Assembly: GCA_030148505.1 (NCBI GenBank)
Contig: JASBTI010000014.1
Coordinates: 124,001 to 188,000, forward strand
Source of the DNA: Rhodanobacter sp.
GTDB lineage: Bacteria > Pseudomonadota > Gammaproteobacteria > Xanthomonadales > Rhodanobacteraceae
Reading direction: 5' to 3'
Length of the DNA: 64,000 nucleotides
The notes beneath the pieces are model-generated. The model was not told where the DNA came from. It saw nothing but the letters and a program-made list of their open reading frames with translations, and did no database searches. Of the stretch, positions 50,677 to 60,229 are shown piece after piece. The position numbers and the translations under genes are program-made. Position 1 is the stretch's first letter; the number at the start of each line of letters is the position of its first letter.

Positions 50677-53617
50677 ACACGTTCCAGGCGGGAAAAGGCC
50701 GACGGAGGCAACCCGATGGTGGGGCAGCTTACGCGCCCGGGTGATTGGCCTGGCCATCCTGACAAGTCTGCCCGGCCTGGTAGCCGCCGGGCTTACCAAT
50801 GCCACGCTGGTGGACCAAGCGCAAAAAATCTCCCGCATTTCATTGACGAAGTCGCTCAGTCATGCAAAAGACGTTTACGACGACATGATCCAGCACGCGG
50901 AAACACGGCTGGCCGAGGTCGCTACAAGCATGTCCGATGGCGAGATTGCGTGTCCGCCTTCTTTTGCCGGTTTTGTTCGCGATTATGCCGAATATCGCAG
51001 CGCCGGAATTACCAGGGAAGATGGCCAGGTAGTCTGCCTCTTCTCCACGCCGGGGCGAGCCAAGACGCTGATCGGACACGAATTGCTTCTGCAAGCGCTG
51101 CAGAATGGTGGGCATGTGGTCGAGTTTGTCGACAAGCCGGAAGGCAACGCCAAGCCGCGACTGCTGATCGCGCAGCAGATCGCGAGCAGATCTTCCGTGC
51201 ACTACGTCGCCTTTCTTGCGGTAGCCATTCAACCTCTGGCAGAGATCATCCATACGCCGCAGCTGCGGAATGCCCGGCAGTTTCTGATTGATTCGGCAGG
51301 CAACGTGAGTAGCCTCGGTGACACGGGCCACCACGCCTCGAAGGAGTCGGTACGTCGAGCGATCGCCGACAAAGTGTTGCATCCATCCAATACGCCGACC
51401 GCGCTCAGTCTTCAGCAGATCGGCCAGAATCTGGTCCTGTGGCTACCCCTGGGAAGGCAAGCACAGGCTGGTGCGCTTGCCTTGTCCATTCCGAGCACCA
51501 CGCTGTATGCGCATGCCGAAAACATCAGGAAGGGCAGCATGGGCATGCTTCTGGCGGGATTGCTGCTTTCGATGATGGTGATCTGGTGGCTAGGCTATAT
51601 CTTGATATTGCGCCCGACACAACGGGTTCTGCGCACCACCAATCTGCTGGCGCAAGGCGACTTTTCGGCCAGGACGGGCATGCCTCCCGGTACTGACGAA
51701 ATCGCACGCATTGCGATATCGCTCGACCAGATGGCCGGATACTTCCAGCAAACCGCAAACGAGCGAACCCAGCACCTCAAGTCACTCGAACGCAGCAATC
51801 GACTGCACAATGTGCTGTCAGCGATCAATGCAGCGATCTTTCGCCGCATCGGTGTCATCCCCTTGCTCGATGAAATCTGCCGGGTGGTATGTGCGATCGG
51901 TGGATACCGCGTGGCCTGGATCGGCGAAGTCGATCTCGCCGAAAAGGTCGTGAAAGAGATCAGCTGGACTGGCTCGGCAAATCAGTTCAAGGGTCCGACA
52001 CGACTGCCGCTCGATCCCTCCCAACCCGGCGGAGATGGTCCGGCCGCCAAGGCGGTCAGGGAAGGTATCCCGGTCGTAGACAATCACTATCCGGATGGAT
52101 TGCAGATCTGCGCCTGGCAACAGCAATGGCAACTCGGCGGCATTCGTTCGGTAGCCGCGTTCCCGATGGGCTTTTCCGCCAGCGGCCAACGGCGGATCCT
52201 CGTTGTGGGGGTTGAGCAGGAAGGCTACTTCGAGGCGGAGGAAATCCATATCCTCGAGCAGCTGGTTCAAGAGGCCGCGTTCGGTCTACACCTGACGGCA
52301 ACGGAACAGACTCTCGACCACGCCAGCACCCATGACTTGGTAACCGGTCTGGCCAACAGTCGACTTCTGGAACAGCGTCTATCGGATGACATCGGTCGCG
52401 CCCGCGCAGCGCAGAAACATGTACTCGTGGCCGTGATTGAAGTCGGCTTTCAAAGTACGGCGGCGCAGTGGGGCTCCCGGCCCGCTGAAGAATTATTCAA
52501 TCGGGTCGCGCGCGAAATACAGTTATGTGTAGATGAAACGGATTTCGTCGGTGTGCTTCCCGGGGCACGGCTCGCCCTGGTCATGTGTGACCAGGAGCGT
52601 ATCGACGTCGCTGAACGCCGCATGGAAACGCTTGCGGGCAAACTGCTTGCCACCAGTATCAAGGTGCAGGAAGACTCGATAACATCGACGCCAAGGATTG
52701 GCATTTCCGTCTTCCCCGGCGATGGGGACGATGCGCATGATCTGCTCGACAAGGCGCAGGCGGCGCTCACCGAAAGTCATCCCGGTGCCGCCGGAGCAAT
52801 TCGCTTCTTTGCGCCGGACATCAGCCAGGCACTGCATGAGAGCCGCAGGCTCGAACAGCAACTTGGCAACGCGATCGCCGCGGGCGAGTTCGAACTGTAC
52901 TACCAGCCAATTATCGATCTCGCTTCCCACACATTGCGGGGGTTCGAAGCGTTGCTACGCTGGAAACATCCAACCCTTGGTCTTTTGCTGCCGCAGGATT
53001 TCATCCCGCTGGCGGAAAGCAGCGGTTTGATACTGCCGATTGGCGACTGGGTGATCGGCGATGCCGCCCGCCAGGCCGCCCTCTGGGAACAGCAAGGCGT
53101 CACCAACCTCTTCATCACACTCAACGTCTCGGCCACACAGATGCGTGATCCCCATTTTGGCGAGCGGGTGGCCGCGCGCCTTCAGGACTTTGCAACGGAT
53201 ACCCAACATGTTCGTCTGGCCATGGAGATCACCGAAAGTCAGCTCATCGGCGATATCGACTCAAGCGCGGCCCTGCTCAGCAAGCTAAGAGACCTCGGCA
53301 TTGGCATTGTCATCGATGATTTCGGCACCGGTTATTCATCACTGAGCTACTTGCATCGACTTCCTGTCGACGTGCTCAAGATCGACAAATCGTTTACCAG
53401 CAACATGGACAACAACAAGAAGGCCCGAATGATTGTCGAGGGCATACTGGCACTCGCCAAATCCCTCGAACTCGAAACCGTAGCCGAGGGTATCGAGCGC
53501 CAGGCGCAACGCGATGCAGTGACGCAGATGGGCTGCACGTACGCACAAGGCTTCTGGTTCGACCGGGCGCTGACCGCGCGCGAAGCGGCCAACAAATGGT
53601 TATTGACAATCGCCTAG
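50669..53617 (+). CDS. Membrane sensor with HAMP, GAF-like, degenerate GGDEF and EAL domains
   Basis: HAMP-like RPTQRVLRTTNLLAQGDFSAR; GGDEF site replaced by PGARLALVM; EAL intact: FEALLRWKHP, ITESQL, IDDFGTGYSSLSYL, DVLKIDKSF. Confidence 0.92.
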   Translation: MDKHVPGGKRPTEATRWWGSLRARVIGLAILTSLPGLVAAGLTNATLVDQAQKISRISLTKSLSHAKDVYDDMIQHAETRLAEVATSMSDGEIACPPSFAGFVRDYAEYRSAGITREDGQVVCLFSTPGRAKTLIGHELLLQALQNGGHVVEFVDKPEGNAKPRLLIAQQIASRSSVHYVAFLAVAIQPLAEIIHTPQLRNARQFLIDSAGNVSSLGDTGHHASKESVRRAIADKVLHPSNTPTALSLQQIGQNLVLWLPLGRQAQAGALALSIPSTTLYAHAENIRKGSMGMLLAGLLLSMMVIWWLGYILILRPTQRVLRTTNLLAQGDFSARTGMPPGTDEIARIAISLDQMAGYFQQTANERTQHLKSLERSNRLHNVLSAINAAIFRRIGVIPLLDEICRVVCAIGGYRVAWIGEVDLAEKVVKEISWTGSANQFKGPTRLPLDPSQPGGDGPAAKAVREGIPVVDNHYPDGLQICAWQQQWQLGGIRSVAAFPMGFSASGQRRILVVGVEQEGYFEAEEIHILEQLVQEAAFGLHLTATEQTLDHASTHDLVTGLANSRLLEQRLSDDIGRARAAQKHVLVAVIEVGFQSTAAQWGSRPAEELFNRVAREIQLCVDETDFVGVLPGARLALVMCDQERIDVAERRMETLAGKLLATSIKVQEDSITSTPRIGISVFPGDGDDAHDLLDKAQAALTESHPGAAGAIRFFAPDISQALHESRRLEQQLGNAIAAGEFELYYQPIIDLASHTLRGFEALLRWKHPTLGLLLPQDFIPLAESSGLILPIGDWVIGDAARQAALWEQQGVTNLFITLNVSATQMRDPHFGERVAARLQDFATDTQHVRLAMEITESQLIGDIDSSAALLSKLRDLGIGIVIDDFGTGYSSLSYLHRLPVDVLKIDKSFTSNMDNNKKARMIVEGILALAKSLELETVAEGIERQAQRDAVTQMGCTYAQGFWFDRALTAREAANKWLLTIA

Positions 53618-53753
53618 CCAACCGCGCCACTCCGAATCTCGTGACCGGCCGTGACTGGAGAAAGCCCCGCCTGACCGTCACTGATCAAGGGTAGGGTTCG
53701 TCCCTGCTCGCACACCTCTTGGCGCCAGCTATCGGCCTAGTGGCGCAGGCTCC

Positions 53754-54731
53754 TCATGAATGCCCGGACACCGCATGCGGCACATAATGTTCTTCCAGCG
53801 CGCTGATCTCGTCGGGCGTCAATGACAACGAAAGCGCCGCCACCGCGTCTTCCAAGTGCTGGGCTTTCGACGCACCCACGATCGGCGCAGTGACATACGG
53901 CTTGCCCAGCATCCATGCCAGCGCCACCTGTGCCTTTGGCACGCCTCGCACTGCGGCAACGTGTGCTACCGCATCCACCACGCGACGGTCTGCCTCCGGC
54001 ACCACATACAGGGTCTTGCCGAATTCGTCGGTCTGCTGGCGCTCACTGGTTTCGTCCCAGGCACGGGTGAGCCTGCCGCGGGCCAGAGGACTCCAGGGGA
54101 TCACCGCGATACCGGTGTCTTGGCACAGCGGCATCATCTCGCGCTCCTCCTCACGGTAGAGCAAGTTGTAGTGGTTCTGCATACTGACGAAACGTGTCCA
54201 GCCATGACGCTCGGCCACATGCTGGGCCTTGGCAAACTGCCAGGCGTACATTGACGAAGCGCCGATGTAACGTACTTTGCCAGCCTTCACCACGTCGTGC
54301 AGAGCCTCCATGGTTTCCTCGATGGGCGTGCGCGCGTCCCAGCGGTGGATCTGGTACAGGTCTACATAGTCGGTGCCAAGGCGACGCAGGCTGTGATCGA
54401 TCTCAGTGAAAATCGCCTTGCGCGACAGGCCCATACCGTTGGGCCCTGCGTGCATGCGCCCATGCACCTTGGTTGCCAGCACGATGGCATCACGATGGCC
54501 GTGTTCTTTCAGCACCCGGCCGACGAACTCCTCCGAGGTGCCGTCGGAGTAGACATTGGCGGTATCGAGAAAGTTGATGCCCAGATCCAGCGCGCGACGG
54601 ATCAGCGTTCGGCTGGAATCTTCGTCCAATGTCCAGGGGTGGCTGCCGCGGTCGGATACGCCGTAGGTCATGCAGCCCAGGCACAGAGGTGACACGTCCA
54701 GGCCCGTGTGGCCAAGTTTCACGTACTCCAT
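53754..54731 (-). CDS. Aldo/keto reductase
   Basis: MEYVKLGHTGLDVSPLCLGCMTYG, GINFLDTANVYSDG, VDLYQIHRWD. Confidence 0.93.
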   Translation of the reverse strand: MEYVKLGHTGLDVSPLCLGCMTYGVSDRGSHPWTLDEDSSRTLIRRALDLGINFLDTANVYSDGTSEEFVGRVLKEHGHRDAIVLATKVHGRMHAGPNGMGLSRKAIFTEIDHSLRRLGTDYVDLYQIHRWDARTPIEETMEALHDVVKAGKVRYIGASSMYAWQFAKAQHVAERHGWTRFVSMQNHYNLLYREEEREMMPLCQDTGIAVIPWSPLARGRLTRAWDETSERQQTDEFGKTLYVVPEADRRVVDAVAHVAAVRGVPKAQVALAWMLGKPYVTAPIVGASKAQHLEDAVAALSLSLTPDEISALEEHYVPHAVSGHS

Positions 54732-55059
54732 GGGAAAGACTCCTGAAGGGAAAGGGCACGGCAGATTAAAGGTTCGACGTAGAAGGCGCACTCACCGCGC
54801 AGGTTCGCCGATAACTCAACAAGCACGGGCGGAGCGACCGAATACAGCAGCCATTGTGGCGACTTTAGCCATTGCGTCCATGGCAAGTCCCTACGGGCCA
54901 GACCCTTGCCGAAGCACGCGCTGTGGCCACGGCCCTGAGCGGCGATTCAGCCCGCTCATTGGCATGCCGAAGGACGAGAGGCCGCGAGCAGCCCAGCATC
55001 TCCGCGTTCGTACAGAATGCCGCTGCCAACGATCCGGTTAAAGCGCCTCCAACAAGCGG

Positions 55060-55233
55060 TCAGTCAGCCGGTGATTGCGACTTTTCCGGCGTGGCTTCCG
55101 AACTGACTTCTCCGGGTATCAGGTCGAACTCTTTTAGCTTCTTCTCGAGTTTATTGATGCGTTCGTGATTCTTCATGCTGAAGATCAGCGCCGACAGCGA
55201 GAAGGATAAGGCAAGGATGCTGAAAGTGTTCAT
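55060..55233 (-). CDS. 57-aa small membrane protein, one TM plus charged coiled-coil-like segment (not in supplied ORF track)
   Basis: MNTFSILALSFSLSALIFSMKNHERINKLEKKLKEFDLIPGEVSSEATPEKSQSPAD; GGAG upstream of ATG. Confidence 0.65.
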   Translation of the reverse strand: MNTFSILALSFSLSALIFSMKNHERINKLEKKLKEFDLIPGEVSSEATPEKSQSPAD

Positions 55234-55374
55234 ACGTCTACTCCATGGTGAGTTCTACCCCGGTGGGGTTCGCGGCCGTGCCCCCGGGGAACCGATGAGT
55301 CGTACCCTACGCCACAAGGCGCTCACGCTGCGCAAGCCGCTCACTAGTCGCTGGTGTTTCCCACCGCCGCGTCC

Positions 55375-55402
55375 GCGATCGGCGATCGGCGATCGGCGAT
55401 CG
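55375..55402. repeat. Four tandem copies of GCGATCG
   Basis: GCGATCGGCGATCGGCGATCGGCGATCG read directly. Confidence 0.9.
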
Positions 55403-55697
55403 CATAGTATTTTCCCGCTCCCGGGGTCGGTGACGGCCGTCAGTGAGAGCACGCACAATCGCCGTCATCAAGACGAGGCAGGATCGGATACAGCATGTCG
55501 TCGGTCCGATCGCCTGGGTAAAGGAAAACCGAGCCTTCCGGAGCCCCGCTTCATGCCCCGCTCTATTTTCCCCTTTGGAATGCTGCATCCGGCGATGCCT
55601 CTCAATGCCGCGCGGTCGACCGCGGAAAGGTGCTCATTGAGCCGCCGCCCCGTGATTGCCTCGAGGCGATCTGCGGTGCCCGAGTCATCCCTGTGAA

Positions 55698-56381
55698 TCA
55701 CTCGTCACAAGGCCCCCCAAAAAAGCGCGTCCTGCCCCCAGACGCCCCGACCTGGCCAGGCAAGTCGCTTAGCCGCTGCAGGGGCATCACGCTCTTCGGC
55801 CAATTCTCCATTTTTCCCAGTTGACCACGGGGGTCGAACGCAAACGTGTGCATACCGGCGGCGATCGACGCGGTAATGCCAACTGCGCTGTCTTCCACCA
55901 CGGCGCAGCGGTCCGGCGCAACGCCGAGCGCCGCCGCAACATGCAAAAACAGGCGAGGATCCGGCTTCCAGAAACCCACATCGTAGGAACTGAATATCGA
56001 CTGTTTGAACAAGTCGAGCAGACCGGCTAGGCGCAGGCTCAGCTCGATCTTTCCCCGCGGGCCGCTGGATGCCACCGCGTACGGCATCTTCAAGCGTGAT
56101 ATGGCCTCGCGGGCACCGGTCATCGGCTTGAGTCGGGTAACGAACGCCGCGGCGGTACGCGCGCGCAAGGCGGGCACGAAGTCCGCCGGCAGCGCCCGCC
56201 CCAGGAGTCGCTCCAGGTCGGCGACACAATCGGCCATCTTGCAACCCCGATAGTTGTGCACCGCATCGTCCACGCTCATTGACAGCCCGAGCTTGGTGAC
56301 AGACTCGACCATAACCTCATTTGCCAGCACCTCGCTGTCCACCAGCGTTCCATCGCAATCGAATATCAACGCGTCGATCTG
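55698..56381 (-). CDS. HAD-IA family hydrolase
   Basis: ALIFDCDGTLVDSEVLANEV; AVASSGPRGKIELSL; KPDPRLFLHVAAALGV. Confidence 0.92.
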   Translation of the reverse strand, partial: QIDALIFDCDGTLVDSEVLANEVMVESVTKLGLSMSVDDAVHNYRGCKMADCVADLERLLGRALPADFVPALRARTAAAFVTRLKPMTGAREAISRLKMPYAVASSGPRGKIELSLRLAGLLDLFKQSIFSSYDVGFWKPDPRLFLHVAAALGVAPDRCAVVEDSAVGITASIAAGMHTFAFDPRGQLGKMENWPKSVMPLQRLSDLPGQVGASGGRTRFFGGPCDE

Positions 56382-57041
56382 CATGCCTGCATATCTCCTC
56401 TTGGCGTGCACACTTTAACCTTACTCGCCGCATCGCATCCTGGCCCGCTCTGTTGAAAGGATAACAACTGCAGCGCCTTCGCCCTGCCCGTAGCCGCTGC
56501 GGCACTGCCCTTTCGCTTGTCCACGTCACACGCAGCAAGCTACTCGAACCACGGCGTCCAAGTGGATCAGCAAGACAGACGGCAACGCATCCAGCGACAC
56601 GATGCTGACGCCATCGTCCCTCGGCGGGCTTTTTCTGTGGGTTGGCAAGGCCGACGCAGTGTCTGATGACCGGGATATTAAGGAGCTTTCGAGGTGACTG
56701 GATAGTCATTCGGAATGCTTGCCACATCCCTGATGCGATAGTCGGGACACGGTGTCTCTACGCCCTGGTATCTCTCCCGTTTTCCCACACGTACCGGCAG
56801 GCTCCACCACCGTCACCGCTCGGATGTGTATCGCCTCTCATGCCTCATAACTCTCGACCACCGGTCTCGCACGTTTCACTGTCCTGACACTCATCCTACC
56901 CCTGGATGGCGCCACCGAGTCATGTTCGCTTGCTTACGCCCTTTGGAGTAACCGATTCTTTCGCCGAAAGACTTTCGACAGCTACACAAAAACGGCATAC
57001 AGCTAGCACATCGCGCTGATTGGCTATTGAAACAGCAGGCT

Positions 57042-57755
57042 CTACAGATAGTTCAGCAGCATCGCCTTTGCCACCGCCTGCGTCTTGTTGACCACGTTGA
57101 GCTTCGCCAGAGTGCTGGTGACATGAAAAGTCACTGTGCGCTCGGAAATACCGAGGATCGTTCCCACTTCGTCGGCCGTCTTGCCAGCGGCAGTCCAGCG
57201 CAGCACTTCGCGTTCGCGCGTCGTAAGCGTTTGGCCCTGCTCATGCTGCCATTTTTCCATCTCGGCCGAGCTGATCCGACTGTGCACGACGTGCGACAGC
57301 CACACCAGCTTGGTTTCGGTGATGGCCAGCTCGGACTCTGTCACCCGATGTTGCGATCTTGCCAACGAAAGCATGCCCACTGTGCCGGAGCGGCCGTGCG
57401 TACTGAGCGCCCAGCCATACTTGATGTCATGCTCCCGCGCCTCCTCCCAGAAAACCGGCTGGCTTGGAAAGCTCCGATCGCTCCAGACAATGGGAGAGAG
57501 ATCGCGTGATGCCTGCTGGAAAAGAGGGTCTATGTCGAGATAGTTCTGCGAAAAATAATGGTCGAGCCAGCGCTGTGGATAGGTGCTGGACCAGATGACC
57601 ACCGGACTACCGAGCGGAAAGGGAGTGCGCATGACGTAAGAACAGTATTCGAATCCCAGATCCGCCACGATAGCGGCAAGCTCATGTACGACATCGTCGA
57701 AGGAACCCTTCGACGCCGTCAATCGATCCAAGCAATCTTCACGCCACCTTTTCAC
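57042..57755 (-). CDS. luxR: LuxR-family AHL-binding transcriptional regulator (GTG start preferred)
   Basis: Autoinducer-binding signature YPQRWLDHYFSQNYLDIDPLF...PIVWSD; C-terminal LTTREREVLRWTAAGKTADEVGTILGISERTVTFHV. Confidence 0.93.
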   Translation of the reverse strand: MKRWREDCLDRLTASKGSFDDVVHELAAIVADLGFEYCSYVMRTPFPLGSPVVIWSSTYPQRWLDHYFSQNYLDIDPLFQQASRDLSPIVWSDRSFPSQPVFWEEAREHDIKYGWALSTHGRSGTVGMLSLARSQHRVTESELAITETKLVWLSHVVHSRISSAEMEKWQHEQGQTLTTREREVLRWTAAGKTADEVGTILGISERTVTFHVTSTLAKLNVVNKTQAVAKAMLLNYL

Positions 57756-57847
57756 TATTGGGGCCCCTGTCAATCTGCAGAATCCGACAGCTGGTCTCCA
57801 CGCTGTAGTGTGGATAGCTTATAGCTGCCCGATTACGAGGAAGCGCC

Positions 57848-58282
57848 ATGAGCTCAATACCGCTCTCCCAGCAAGCGCCCTTGTCCAGATCATTCGATGG
57901 CTATATACGCACTACTTTCGAGGATTTTTCAAGTCTGGACTTTTGTCAGAGGCGAGCATGGCAAGACCGGGAGCTCTGTGACGAGCTCATAGAGGACGAC
58001 GTGCCTGCGTTTCAAGCAGGGTACTGCGAGTGGGCTACGGACAAGCTACCGCACCAGGTCAGCATCGGCTGGGGCTGGTTCCGTTGGATAGACGGCCGCA
58101 CGCTGCTTGCCCCCGGAGGGATGACCAGCAATTTGATGTTGGTGGACCGAGGCTCCTACGACCTTGGCCCGCACAAGACCCATGAGCTGCTGCAATCCTG
58201 GTTGACCGGCGAACAATGGCAGCGGGACATGCTCATCTCCAGTAACACCTGCCTCTACTCGACTCATCGGTCGCCGAATTGA
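57848..58282 (+). CDS. RsaM-like / DUF4902 putative quorum-sensing modulator
   Basis: 144-aa soluble protein between luxR and luxI; W-rich core (VSIGWGWFRWIDGRTLLAPGG); family assignment from recall and synteny. Confidence 0.65.
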   Translation: MSSIPLSQQAPLSRSFDGYIRTTFEDFSSLDFCQRRAWQDRELCDELIEDDVPAFQAGYCEWATDKLPHQVSIGWGWFRWIDGRTLLAPGGMTSNLMLVDRGSYDLGPHKTHELLQSWLTGEQWQRDMLISSNTCLYSTHRSPN

Positions 58283-58336
58283 TCGCCCTAACCTAAATCG
58301 CAGCTTTTTTCATTGATCCAGATCAATATTCAAATC

Positions 58337-58358
58337 TAACTGTAGATACCTACAGTTA
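58337..58358 (+). promoter_or_regulatory. lux-box-like palindrome
   Basis: TAACTGTAG-ATAC-CTACAGTTA: perfect 9-bp arms, 57-78 nt upstream of the luxI start. Confidence 0.75.
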
Positions 58359-58414
58359 TGGTTCCACCGGTGTTTTACCTCTAATGCCCCCACTCCCTTG
58401 GCTAGAGTGACGGC

Positions 58415-59029
58415 ATGAAAATGACAGTGCTGAGCGGTACAAAAAGCCAACTTTCAATCCATGCAGAGGCTGAGCTTGCCAGCTATCGCTATGAAATTTT
58501 TGTACAGACGTTGCAATGGCAACTACCAGTTGAAGACGGCCGGGAATTCGACCAGTTCGACCGCCCCGATACCCATTACATTATTGCGCGGGATGCGCTG
58601 GGTCTGATCTGCGGTTGCGCGCGACTGCTGCCGACGACCCGACCCTACCTGCTCGACGAGGTCTTTCCCGGGCTGATGAACGGTCAGCCGCCCCCCCACG
58701 ATGCAACAGTGTGGGAACTCTCGCGCTTTTCGACCAAAACTCCAGGCGCGCTGGAACCGCCCTCGCGGGAAGATGCACGTGCCCGCTTCTGTACCTTGTT
58801 CGCCGCTGTGGTTGAAGCAGCGCTAGCCCAGGGTGCGACCCGATTGATCACGTTTACCGCTATGGGCGTGGAGCGCATTCTTCGGGCCATCGGGATGCAC
58901 GCGCATCGCGTCGGGCCGCCACAGATGATCGATGGCAAACCCGTGCTGGCAATGTGGATCGAACTGGATCAACAAACATGCAAGGCACTGGGTGTGTCTT
59001 GGCAGCCTTCGCACACGACATCGCACTGA
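58415..59029 (+). CDS. luxI: Acyl-homoserine-lactone synthase (LuxI family)
   Basis: YRYEIFVQTLQW, EFDQFDRPDTHYII, CGCARLLPTTRPYLL, VWELSRFS. Confidence 0.95.
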   Translation: MKMTVLSGTKSQLSIHAEAELASYRYEIFVQTLQWQLPVEDGREFDQFDRPDTHYIIARDALGLICGCARLLPTTRPYLLDEVFPGLMNGQPPPHDATVWELSRFSTKTPGALEPPSREDARARFCTLFAAVVEAALAQGATRLITFTAMGVERILRAIGMHAHRVGPPQMIDGKPVLAMWIELDQQTCKALGVSWQPSHTTSH

Positions 59030-59224
59030 CGACATTCCAGTTCTCTGCCTCGGGGAACAACTCCGGATCGCGAATCATGGATGACAGACCTATGTGTCTC
59101 GATGGCTTCGCTCGGATGCCGGAATCGGATCAGGCGGCGGCTCCACTTCCGCCATTGGAGCGACGCTGAAGCGGCAACTTCATTCGGGTAGGCGCGAAAA
59201 CGGAACTGCGGAGGGTCCTACATC

Positions 59225-60223
59225 ATGCTCAAGGCGAACGACGGCACCTTGCTTTTATACGATCTACTTTCCCTCAATGAAGTCTTCGGTATGGGCAATA
59301 TAGAGACGGTGCTACTCGACCCCGATGGCACGCGCACCATCGTGGACTCGCTGGCGCAAGAGGGGGCGTTCGCCTACAGCATCGAAACGCCGTGTTCCCT
59401 TCGCATTCGCCTGACCCTGCCCCACAACTGGTGCCTGCTTGGCTACATTCACCACACGGACGAAAGCAGTTGGTGCCACGGACTGTCTCTCGCTACGGAT
59501 ACCGCGTTTACGGCGCTTCCGGAAGGCCATAGCGAATTCATGTTTTCTGCAGGCAGTCGGTTCACCTTGTTGATGATGCCGCTGCAGTGGCTACACGATA
59601 AATTCTCCGAAATGGACTCTCGCTCGGCAGCACCCTCACGGTTGCACACGATATATCGCCTCGCTGATCCCGCCGCGGCACAAAGATTGAGAACTCTTTA
59701 CGAGGAAGTACGCCGGCAGATCACCAACGCATCTCCCACGTGGGAGGTGCCTCGACCTGCCACTCGGGCCGTCATCGACACAGATGCGTTGCTCGAAGGT
59801 CATCTCGCCGCCAGCCTTTCGGTCACAGCGGACGAGCTGCCCAATTATCGCTCGCGCGCTCGTCGCAGGCGCTACGTGGCGGTCCAGCGCACGGAACAAT
59901 TCATCCGCGCGAACCTGCGAAACGACATTTACATCAACGAAATGTGCGATGCCGCCGAGGTTAGCGAACGTACACTGCGATATGCATTCGACGATTTGCT
60001 GGGCATTTCCCCGAATCGGTATCTTTCCATGCTGCGGCTGTGCACTGCCTGCAAAAGTCTTGCTGCGTCCGACGCCAGCCGACGTTCGGTGAAATCGGTG
60101 GCCCTTAGTTGCGGGCTGTGGGATCTGTCGCGTTTTGCGAACAGCTACCGTCGTGCCTTCGGCGAACTGCCGCATACCACGCTGATGCGAAACCCGATCG
60201 GCGAGCCACTGCTAATGTACTGA
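59225..60223 (+). CDS. AraC-family transcriptional regulator
   Basis: C-terminal double HTH: INEMCDAAEVSERTLRYAFDDLLGISPNRYLSMLRL...SVKSVALSCGLWDLSRFANSYRRAFGELP. Confidence 0.92.
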   Translation: MLKANDGTLLLYDLLSLNEVFGMGNIETVLLDPDGTRTIVDSLAQEGAFAYSIETPCSLRIRLTLPHNWCLLGYIHHTDESSWCHGLSLATDTAFTALPEGHSEFMFSAGSRFTLLMMPLQWLHDKFSEMDSRSAAPSRLHTIYRLADPAAAQRLRTLYEEVRRQITNASPTWEVPRPATRAVIDTDALLEGHLAASLSVTADELPNYRSRARRRRYVAVQRTEQFIRANLRNDIYINEMCDAAEVSERTLRYAFDDLLGISPNRYLSMLRLCTACKSLAASDASRRSVKSVALSCGLWDLSRFANSYRRAFGELPHTTLMRNPIGEPLLMY

Positions 60224-60229
60224 AGGCGC

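Noticed and set aside
55375-55402. GCGATCG tandem array as a CRISPR-like repeat
   Set aside because: 7-bp units with no spacers; simple tandem repeat only
57646-57657. TTCGAATCC resembling a tRNA T-loop
   Set aside because: Lies within luxR coding sequence with no surrounding cloverleaf
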